The position numbers and the translations under genes were made by a program. The notes under the pieces are model-generated. The model did not search any database, was not told where the DNA came from, and saw only the letters and a program-made list of their open reading frames with translations. A DNA stretch of 20,609 nucleotides from Butyricicoccus pullicaecorum (lineage in GTDB: Bacteria; Bacillota; Clostridia; Oscillospirales; Butyricicoccaceae). Within the stretch, counting starts at the first letter, position 1; each line of letters starts with the position of its first letter. This document shows positions 14,565 to 20,609 of this stretch, one piece after another. Location of the stretch: contig JAGZIY010000025.1 in the NCBI GenBank assembly GCA_018365995.1, forward strand, positions 1 to 20,609. The letters are read 5' to 3'.

Positions 14565-16304
14565 ATGTCTATGGTCAACCATATCGCGGCTGCAATCCGT
14601 GACAACAAAAAAAATTCTATTTTAACCCCCATTTTTGTCAGTATCGAGGTTTTCTTCGAGGTACTCATTCCCCTTGTCATGGCGGCATTGATCGACTATG
14701 GCATTTATGCGGGCGATCACCAGACTATTTTACGTCTTGGACTCATTCTGATTGGAATGGCTGCTGCCGCGCTCTTCTTTGGCGTACTTTCCGGCGTGAC
14801 AGCAGCGCATGCATCTACTGGTCTCGCACGCAATCTACGCCATGATATCTATCATCATGTACAGGACTTTGCATTTTCAAATATTGATAAATTTTCAACT
14901 GGCGGCATTATCACGCGCTTGACTACTGATGTGACCCAAGTGCAAAATGCGTATCAAATGCTGATTCGTATTGCAGTACGTGCGCCAGTCATGCTTGTCT
15001 TTGCATTTATTATGACCATACAAATCAGCCATAAGTTATCAGTCGTATATATGCTTGCGATTCCTATCCTTGCAATTGGGCTTGGTCTGTTGATCCATCA
15101 GGTATATGGTCTGTTTAAGGAGGTCTTTAACACCTACGATGTACTCAATAATGTAGTGCAGGAAAATCTCAATGGTATTCGTGTTGTAAAATCCTTTGTA
15201 CGTGAGGATCATGAAAAGGAAAAATTTAATCGTATTTCAAACAAGCTCTTTCGTACCTTTCTCAAGGCAGAGAATTTAATGATGCTCAATGCACCACTCA
15301 TGCAGTTTTGTATGTATGGATGTACGCTTTTTATCTCATGGTTTGGTGCAAAGCTTGTTGTTGGAGGGTCTATGACCACGGGTGAACTGACCAGTATGTT
15401 TAATTACACCTCACAGATCCTTATGAGCCTTATGATGTTGTCCATGGTTCTTGTAATGCTCATTATGGCACGTACATCTGTATCGCGTATTGAGGAGATC
15501 CTCTCGGAAACCAGCAGCTTGACAAGCAAATCAGACGGTATCAAGAATGTTGAAGATGGTTCTGTAGACTTTGAAAATGTGAGTTTCAGCTATGTAGGAG
15601 ATACACAAAAAACCAGTCTGCATGATATCAATCTCCATATTGCATCTGGTGAAACAGTTGGCATTTTGGGTGGTACTGGTGCATCCAAAACCACATTGGT
15701 ACAGCTGATCCCTCGTCTTTATGATACAACTGCCGGCTGTGTCAAGGTCGGTGGAATAGATGTGCGCAGCTATGATTTAGATGCTCTGCGCAATGAAGTT
15801 GCTATGGTTCTTCAAAAAAACACTCTATTTTCCGGAACCATCAAAGAAAATTTACGTTGGGGCAATGCACATGCTTCAGACGCAGAAATCATACACGCTT
15901 GTAAGCTTGCACAGGCTGACTCCTTTATTCAGGAACTACCTGATCAATATGATACCTATATTGAACAAGGTGGTACCAATGTATCTGGTGGTCAAAAACA
16001 ACGACTCTGTATTGCACGAGCTTTACTGAAAAAACCCAAAATTCTGATTTTAGACGATTCTACCAGTGCCGTAGATACCAAAACAGATGCCCTGATTCGG
16101 CAAGCCTTCCGAGACGAAATTCCGAATACCACCAAGTTTATCATTGCCCAACGTATTTCGTCTGTACAGGATGCCGATCATATCCTTGTCCTTGATGATG
16201 GACATATTTCTGGATTTGGCACACATGAAGAGCTCTTGCGTACAAACCAAATTTATCAAGAAGTTTATCAGTCTCAAAGTAAGGAGGGAACACAACATGC
16301 ATAA
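14565..16304 (+). CDS. ABC exporter half-transporter 1 (degenerate-site subunit)
   Basis: A 579-residue protein with six membrane helices (about 15-300) and a C-terminal ATPase domain. It is the first half of a putative heterodimeric multidrug exporter of the BmrCD/LmrCD/TM287-288 type. Walker A is GGTGASKTT (369-377), with Ser where Gly is usual, and the signature VSGGQ is at 473-477. The catalytic glutamate of Walker B is replaced by aspartate (LILDDSTSAVD, D498) and the switch histidine by glutamine (IIAQRISS, Q529). Such substitutions mark the non-hydrolysing ATP site in this class. The start may be 14565 or 14571: AAAGGAG lies three bases from the first ATG and nine from the second, which favours the second. 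It overlaps the next gene by eight bases. Confidence 0.93.
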   Translation: MSMVNHIAAAIRDNKKNSILTPIFVSIEVFFEVLIPLVMAALIDYGIYAGDHQTILRLGLILIGMAAAALFFGVLSGVTAAHASTGLARNLRHDIYHHVQDFAFSNIDKFSTGGIITRLTTDVTQVQNAYQMLIRIAVRAPVMLVFAFIMTIQISHKLSVVYMLAIPILAIGLGLLIHQVYGLFKEVFNTYDVLNNVVQENLNGIRVVKSFVREDHEKEKFNRISNKLFRTFLKAENLMMLNAPLMQFCMYGCTLFISWFGAKLVVGGSMTTGELTSMFNYTSQILMSLMMLSMVLVMLIMARTSVSRIEEILSETSSLTSKSDGIKNVEDGSVDFENVSFSYVGDTQKTSLHDINLHIASGETVGILGGTGASKTTLVQLIPRLYDTTAGCVKVGGIDVRSYDLDALRNEVAMVLQKNTLFSGTIKENLRWGNAHASDAEIIHACKLAQADSFIQELPDQYDTYIEQGGTNVSGGQKQRLCIARALLKKPKILILDDSTSAVDTKTDALIRQAFRDEIPNTTKFIIAQRISSVQDADHILVLDDGHISGFGTHEELLRTNQIYQEVYQSQSKEGTQHA

Positions 16305-18165
16305 GCACACCAAAGCATCAAAAGGAACAGCAGCCAGACTGTTTCGTTTGATTTTACAGGGCAATACACTCCGTCTATGTATTGTTGTTATCGCAATCCT
16401 GATCAGCTCGATCGCAACTGTCAGTGCCTCTGTTTTTTTGGGCTCCCTGATTGATGATTATATCAAGCCCTTGCTGCTCACAGATGCTCCTGTATTTTCA
16501 GGTTTACTGCATGCCTTGACTGCAATGGCATGCCTCTATGCAGCAGGTCTGTTTTCTACTTATCTCTATAACCGGATCATGATTACAATTTCACAAAATT
16601 GTTTAAGGAATATCCGAAATCAACTGTTTGCACACATGCAGAGCCTTCCTATTCGCTATTTTGATACCCATGCACACGGCGATATTATGAGCGTGTATAC
16701 TAACGATGTGGATACCCTCCGGCAAATGATTTCCCAAAGCATTCCACAGGCATTATCCTCTTTTATTTCCATTATTTCCGTATTCGTTGCAATGCTCTTT
16801 ATGAGTTGGCAGCTGACTATAATTGTTATTGCAAGCGTTTTCTGCATGGTATTTATTGTTCGTTCTATTTCAAAGCGAAGCAGTTCCTTTTTTATGCAGC
16901 AGCAGGAAGATCTTGGCAAACTGAATGGCTATATTGAAGAAATGATTGAAGGACAAAAAGTCGTAAAAGTCTTTTGTCATGAGCAGCAGGCAAAAGAAGA
17001 TTTTGATGCACTCAATGATCAGCTGGCACAATCTGCCCGTCGCGCCAATCAGTATGCCAATAGCCTGATGCCGGCTATGAATAACCTTGGCAACCTGCAA
17101 TATGTTGTGATTGCAATTGCTGGTGGTACCATCGCCCTGTTCAGTCACAGCTTAACACTGGGCACAATTGCAGCATTCCTGCAATTGTCCAAAAGCTTTA
17201 CCATGCCAATTGGTCAGATTTCCGGACAGCTCAATTCTATTGTAATGGCATTGGCTGGTGCCTCCCGTATTTTTACGCTTATGGACGAGGCATCTGAACA
17301 AGACGACGGAGATGTAACACTTGTCAATGCAAGATATGACCACGCCGGCACACTTGTGGAAACGGCCGAGCGCACCGGCATCTGGGCATGGAAGCAGCCA
17401 CACGCTGATGGAACAACTACCTTTACCAAACTCATGGGAGATGTGCGTTTTTCAGATGTAGACTTTTCCTATACGCCAGAAAAACCTATCCTGCACGAAA
17501 TTACCCTGTATGCAAAACCGGGTCAGAAAATTGCCTTTGTTGGCTCTACTGGTGCGGGAAAAACTACAATCACCAACCTGATCAACCGCTTCTATGATAT
17601 TGCAGATGGTAAGATACGATATGATGGCATCAATATCAATAAAATCCGTAAAAGTGATTTACGGCAGTCGCTGGGTATCGTTCTGCAAGATACCAATTTG
17701 TTTACTGGCACAGTACGGGAAAATATTCGTTATGGGCGACTCGATGCCACAGATGAAGAAGTAGAAGCTGCTGCAAAGCTTGCAAATGCAGATGAGTTTA
17801 TCCGTCGCCTTCCAGATGGATATGATACAATGCTGACAGATAATGGCGCCAGCCTATCCCAAGGACAGAGACAGCTCCTTGCAATTGCACGTACTGCGGT
17901 CGCAGATCCTCCAGTCATGATTTTAGATGAAGCTACCAGTTCCATTGACACCCGTACAGAGCATCTTGTGCAGCAAGGTATGGATGGACTCATGTGCCAG
18001 AGAACAGTATTTGTTATTGCACATCGCCTATCTACTGTACAAAATGCAGATGCAATCATGGTGCTGGAACATGGCAAAATCATTGAACGCGGCAGTCACA
18101 AAGAACTTATTGGTCAGCACGGTGTATATTATCAGCTGTATACCGGTGCATTTGAAATGGAGTAA
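16297..18165 (+). CDS. ABC exporter half-transporter 2 (catalytic subunit)
   Basis: A 622-residue partner with six membrane helices and an ATPase domain. It has canonical Walker A GSTGAGKTT (K422), Walker B MILDEATSS with catalytic E545 and switch H576 in FVIAHRLST. Its own signature is altered to LSQGQ (520-524), so the degenerate site of the heterodimer would pair this signature with the Walker motifs of subunit 1, as known for TM287/288. A linker of about 50 residues (roughly 330-385, with RTGIWAWKQPH) separates the membrane and ATPase domains; similar inserts occur in relatives. The start at 16297 has AAGGAGG eight bases upstream, inside the 3' end of the first gene; the longer frame to 16144 is a shadow. 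The substrate is unknown. Confidence 0.94.
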   Translation: MHKHTKASKGTAARLFRLILQGNTLRLCIVVIAILISSIATVSASVFLGSLIDDYIKPLLLTDAPVFSGLLHALTAMACLYAAGLFSTYLYNRIMITISQNCLRNIRNQLFAHMQSLPIRYFDTHAHGDIMSVYTNDVDTLRQMISQSIPQALSSFISIISVFVAMLFMSWQLTIIVIASVFCMVFIVRSISKRSSSFFMQQQEDLGKLNGYIEEMIEGQKVVKVFCHEQQAKEDFDALNDQLAQSARRANQYANSLMPAMNNLGNLQYVVIAIAGGTIALFSHSLTLGTIAAFLQLSKSFTMPIGQISGQLNSIVMALAGASRIFTLMDEASEQDDGDVTLVNARYDHAGTLVETAERTGIWAWKQPHADGTTTFTKLMGDVRFSDVDFSYTPEKPILHEITLYAKPGQKIAFVGSTGAGKTTITNLINRFYDIADGKIRYDGININKIRKSDLRQSLGIVLQDTNLFTGTVRENIRYGRLDATDEEVEAAAKLANADEFIRRLPDGYDTMLTDNGASLSQGQRQLLAIARTAVADPPVMILDEATSSIDTRTEHLVQQGMDGLMCQRTVFVIAHRLSTVQNADAIMVLEHGKIIERGSHKELIGQHGVYYQLYTGAFEME

Positions 18166-18308
18166 AAGATCTGCCGTTTATTTTCCTTCAATCAATATGT
18201 TCCTTTTCAAAAAGGCAGCTGCCCCATTTTAAGAATCATTATCATATATATCTTCCCAAAATGGATTTTCTGTTTTTAAAAATAAAGTATGTTTTTTCAA
18301 AAAAACTC

Positions 18309-18337
18309 TTTACGTGGAACTATTATGCTAGTATAAT
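18309..18337 (+). promoter_or_regulatory. Predicted promoter of the RHH-parA-parB operon
   Basis: TTTACG (18309-18314), a 17-base spacer and a perfect TATAAT (18332-18337). An upstream inverted repeat GTTTTTT/AAAAAAC (18291-18306) touches the -35. The preceding 140 bases after the ABC stop contain only the palindrome GGCAGCTGCC (18214-18223), with no clear terminator. Confidence 0.68.
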
Positions 18338-18385
18338 GAGTATATAGCATTCTTAAAACCATCTCTTTCAAAAAGGAGGCTGTTT

Positions 18386-18556
18386 ATGGACGGCAGTAGA
18401 AAAGGTTCTATTATTGTCTATGCAACAGAAGCGGAACGACGCCGTATCAAGATTGCCGCTGCACGATTGGGGTTATCTATGAGTGGATTCATCTTGGAAT
18501 GTGTGTTGGAACAAGTAGATTCTGTTGAGCAGTTGGCAAAAGAAAACGAGGAATAA
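18386..18556 (+). CDS. Small ribbon-helix-helix DNA-binding protein (56 residues)
   Basis: The ATG follows AAAGGAGG (18372-18379) with a six-base spacer, and the frame runs to TAA at 18554-18556. The protein has the ribbon-helix-helix layout: a short strand KGSIIVYAT (6-14), helix A EAERRRIKIAAARLG (15-29), the turn LSMSG (30-34) and helix B FILECVLEQV (35-44), then an acidic tail. RHH proteins of this size act as repressors of partition operons, such as ParG, omega or CopG, or as accessory relaxosome proteins. It is four bases upstream of parA, whose ribosome binding site lies in its last codons, so a role as operon repressor or partition adaptor is inferred. The specific family is not identified. 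Confidence 0.82.
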   Translation: MDGSRKGSIIVYATEAERRRIKIAAARLGLSMSGFILECVLEQVDSVEQLAKENEE

Positions 18557-18560
18557 TACA

Positions 18561-19337
18561 ATGATTAAGATTGCACTGATGAACCAAAAGGGTGGAACAG
18601 GAAAAACAACCTCTGTTCTCAATATTGCTGGTGAACTGGCTCTGCGCAAAAAAAAAGTTCTCATCATTGATATGGATACCCAAGGCAATGCAACTGCAAA
18701 CTTAAAAATTACAGTCCCATCTACCAAAACATTAGCGGATGCAATTGCAGACGCAGAAATATCCCTTCAGGATACCATCTGTCACACTGCTGTTGAAGGC
18801 TTAGATCTAATTCAAGGAGGTGCGATCCTTGGTTCTGCTTTTAACGCCATTCAAAAAATGCTGGTAGGGCGTGACACTGTACTCAAGCGCTTGCTCGCAA
18901 AGCTTCCACAAACTTATGATTTTATTTTATTGGACTGTTCTCCCTCTTTGGAATCTGTTTTGAACATCAACGTTCTGGTAGCAACTGATTATGTCCTGAT
19001 TCCAATTCGTGTTGATAAAAACTCCATCGAAGGGTATGGGGTCATGCTAGATACAATCCAGTTGGTACGAGAAACAGAAAATGTAAATCTTCGGGCTCTT
19101 GGTGTATTCATGACGGCTGTGGAAATCGGATCATCTCTCGACCGTGAAATGATCAAAGCGCTTCCTGCAACCATTCCAACCCTTGCATTTCATAGCTATA
19201 TTCGTAAAAATATCGATGTCAAAAAAGCACCAATTGCTCAGGTACCACTCTGCTACTACAATGCACGGTGTACCGGTGCACGCGACTATGCGGCTCTGAC
19301 AAATGAAATATTGACCCGAATTGCAGATTGGAGATAA
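18561..19337 (+). CDS. ParA-type partition ATPase
   Basis: A 258-residue ParA/Soj-like ATPase that would bind nucleoid DNA and move DNA cargo when stimulated by ParB. It has the deviant Walker A KGGTGKTT (10-17, with the signature K10 and K15), Walker A' LIIDMDTQGN (D37, D39) and Walker B FILLDCSPSL (D125). It lacks an N-terminal HTH, so it does not repress its own operon; the RHH protein upstream may do that, as in type Ib systems. The start at 18561 follows GAGGA by eight bases; a longer frame to 18525 overlaps the RHH gene and is rejected. It is four bases before the parB ribosome-binding region. Confidence 0.92.
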   Translation: MIKIALMNQKGGTGKTTSVLNIAGELALRKKKVLIIDMDTQGNATANLKITVPSTKTLADAIADAEISLQDTICHTAVEGLDLIQGGAILGSAFNAIQKMLVGRDTVLKRLLAKLPQTYDFILLDCSPSLESVLNINVLVATDYVLIPIRVDKNSIEGYGVMLDTIQLVRETENVNLRALGVFMTAVEIGSSLDREMIKALPATIPTLAFHSYIRKNIDVKKAPIAQVPLCYYNARCTGARDYAALTNEILTRIADWR

Positions 19338-19341
19338 TGAT

Positions 19342-20283
19342 ATGAAAAAATCAAAAACCTCTCTATTTGCAGCTCTAAAAGAAACTGCAAACAGCGCTGC
19401 TTCTGTAAACAGCGAGCTTGTACGTCAAATTCCAATAGATAGACTCATAGAAAATCCGTTAAATCGTTTTTCTATGAAGGAAGATGAAGACTTTATGCGT
19501 TCTCTGCACTCGATCGAACAAGATGGTTTATTCGAAGATCTAATTGTCACACCTGCTGAAAATGATACTTATCGCATCATTTCCGGCCATCGACGAGCAG
19601 CCATTGCAAAACGCCTTGGAAAAACACAAGTTCCCTGTAAGGTGCGTGTATATCAATCAGAACTGGAAGAAATTCGTGCACTTATCGGCGCAAATATTCA
19701 TAAGCGTACCATTACACCACTTGATATGGCACGGCAGCTTGAAACGCTGTCTGAGGTCTTAGACCGGCAAGGCGAAATCTTAGGAATTAAAGAACGTGTC
19801 AATCAACTGGCCGCGCAAACAGGGTTATCTCCCAGAACGGTAGAGCGTTATCTCGATTTGCTCCAATTAAACCCAACACTTTCCGACTGGGTAGAACAGG
19901 GAAAAATTTCCATGACAGATGCCTATGAGATTGCAAGAAAGAAAAATATTGATTTACAGGCAGATGTTGTTGCAATGACTTTGGCACTGAACCCTGCGCT
20001 TCCTTTATCTGAACGCTTACACACTGCACTGCAAACATTAAAAAATCGAACTATACCATCTGCAAGCTCCACGGGCAAAGAAAAAACAGATCCTCTAAGC
20101 CCCTGCAAAGCAATTGACAAATATTGCAAAGCAACAAAAAAAATGACAGATGAACTGGAATCAATCTCAAAGGTACCGTTTACAGATGCGAATATGCTTT
20201 CAGAAAAACTCTCTGCATTTGAAGAAGAGCTCGAACATTTACTGTCTGCCTGTAAAGAGCTTCACAAGCATTTCAATACTTAA
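19342..20283 (+). CDS. ParB-type centromere-binding protein, plasmid-like
   Basis: A 313-residue ParB/Spo0J-superfamily protein. The N-terminal domain has IPIDRLIENPLNRF (about 31-44) and a CTP-binding-type motif ISGHRRAAIAKRLG (where chromosomal ParB usually reads GERRxRA). It then has the helix-turn-helix VNQLAAQTGLSPRTVERYLDLL at about 153-174. The C-terminal 100 residues are predicted helical and charged, suited to dimerisation. The start at 19342 has GGAGAT about seven bases upstream, overlapping the end of parA; an in-frame TTG at 19321 is less likely. Divergence from chromosomal Spo0J and the RHH-parA neighbours suggest a plasmid or integrated-element partition protein. The repeats downstream are its likely binding site. 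Confidence 0.9.
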   Translation: MKKSKTSLFAALKETANSAASVNSELVRQIPIDRLIENPLNRFSMKEDEDFMRSLHSIEQDGLFEDLIVTPAENDTYRIISGHRRAAIAKRLGKTQVPCKVRVYQSELEEIRALIGANIHKRTITPLDMARQLETLSEVLDRQGEILGIKERVNQLAAQTGLSPRTVERYLDLLQLNPTLSDWVEQGKISMTDAYEIARKKNIDLQADVVAMTLALNPALPLSERLHTALQTLKNRTIPSASSTGKEKTDPLSPCKAIDKYCKATKKMTDELESISKVPFTDANMLSEKLSAFEEELEHLLSACKELHKHFNT

Positions 20284-20334
20284 AAATATCAAGAATTTAG
20301 CTGTTTTAAACAATCATCTCCCTACCATTTTTAC

Positions 20335-20363
20335 TTGACAAATTTGGAACATCCTACTATAAT
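20335..20363 (+). promoter_or_regulatory. Perfect-consensus promoter pointing into the repeat array
   Basis: TTGACA (20335-20340), a 17-base spacer and TATAAT (20358-20363). No coding sequence with a ribosome binding site follows within the window; the only ATG downstream (20419) opens nine codons. The transcript would contain the 12-bp hairpin and the repeats. Confidence 0.75.
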
Positions 20364-20387
20364 AAAAAGAGAAATTGGTAAAAAAAA

Positions 20388-20418
20388 GAATCGGTTGATA
20401 TATAAAATCAACCGATTC
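20388..20418 (-). terminator. 12-bp hairpin, terminator-like on the minus strand
   Basis: GAATCGGTTGAT (20388-20399) and ATCAACCGATTC (20407-20418) are perfect complements around ATATAAA. Read on the minus strand it is followed by TTTTTTT, so it would stop transcription entering from the right edge. Read on the plus strand it has no T run and would be an early hairpin in the RNA from the promoter at 20335-20363. Confidence 0.7.
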
Positions 20419-20440
20419 ATGAAAGCAATCCGCATAAACA

Positions 20441-20609
20441 CATAATTATCGCCACAATAATTATCGCCATAATAACAATCGCCATACATAACAACTACGC
20501 CATAACAACCATGCCATACATAATAACTATGCCATACATAATAACTATGCCATACATAATAACTATGCCATACATAATAACTATGCCATACATAATAACT
20601 ATGCCATAC
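20441..20609. repeat. GCCA-centred tandem repeats, grading into perfect 18-bp copies; candidate partition site
   Basis: GCCA recurs at 20451, 20466, 20481, 20499, 20513, 20531, 20549, 20567, 20585 and 20603, giving spacings of 15, 15, 18, 14 and then 18 throughout. From about 20521 every unit is identical (TAATAACTATGCCATACA), and the array runs off the window. Nearest parB, the units are shorter and diverged (ATAATTATCGCCA). Direct repeats next to parAB are typical of partition centromeres, or of replication iterons on plasmids. No spacers separate the units, so it is not a CRISPR. Confidence 0.85.

Noticed and set aside
18214..18223. GGCAGCTGCC palindrome as terminator of the ABC operon
   Set aside because: A 10-bp palindrome without a loop gives only a 3-bp stem, and the A and T flanks do not align as arms. 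Transcription may read into the partition operon.
18561..20283. Chromosomal soj-spo0J locus
   Set aside because: ParB has GHRRAAIAK in place of the GERRxRA motif. An RHH gene leads the operon, and no rsmG, mnmG or other origin-region neighbours are present.
20441..20609. Possible CRISPR array
   Set aside because: The units are back-to-back with an 18-base period and no unique spacers. They are short, AT-rich and diverge gradually, and no cas genes are near.
20361..20609. Minus-strand open frame through the repeats, reading as a VWHSYY repeat protein
   Set aside because: An 18-bp repeat without a stop in a given frame stays open automatically. The frame runs through the minus-strand terminator hairpin and its T run before its own stop near 20361, and no start is visible. 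A second frame (MYGIVI repeats) stops at about 20500.

Overview
The window looks like a 20.6 kb contig of a low-to-mid GC Gram-positive anaerobe of the Clostridia (Oscillospiraceae/Ruminococcaceae-like). That placement is an inference from AGGAGG-type ribosome binding sites, TTGACA/TATAAT promoters and gene content (CarD-like regulator, SstT, UppP, SbcCD, MATE with MarR, a heterodimeric ABC exporter). It opens inside a 5S rRNA gene and closes inside a perfect 18-bp tandem repeat, both typical places for an assembly to break.

Layout. 1-116: 3' part of a 5S rRNA and its terminator. 196-3372: sstT (minus), a carD-like regulator and uppP (both plus). 3427-5311: a marR-MATE efflux operon (minus) with a consensus promoter overlapped by a 9-bp inverted repeat. 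5410-5735: a 64-residue Cys-rich protein, with a terminator shared with the next operon. 5781-7573: kdgK and eda (minus), the last two steps of 2-keto-3-deoxygluconate breakdown. A divergent IclR regulator starts at 7666, and KdgR-box-like palindromes lie between them. The regulator runs almost without a gap into sbcD-sbcC (8482-12380), the Mre11/Rad50-type nuclease.

About 12697-13965 is a decayed IS200/IS605 element with divergent tnpA and tnpB. tnpA has an in-frame stop before its catalytic tyrosine. tnpB has an early stop and an internal deletion that removed the RuvC nuclease, but its 3' end, structured right end (omega-RNA region) and terminal hairpins remain. Next comes a marR-led operon with two overlapping ABC half-transporters (14023-18165); the first has degenerate catalytic residues and the second canonical ones, as in TM287/288-type exporters.

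The right end is plasmid-like: a 56-residue ribbon-helix-helix protein, ParA and a divergent ParB form a tight operon (18309-20283). They are followed by a perfect-consensus promoter, a 12-bp-stem hairpin and an array of GCCA-containing repeats that become perfect 18-bp copies towards the edge. This is best read as a partition cassette with a candidate centromere, and is the most interesting part of the window.
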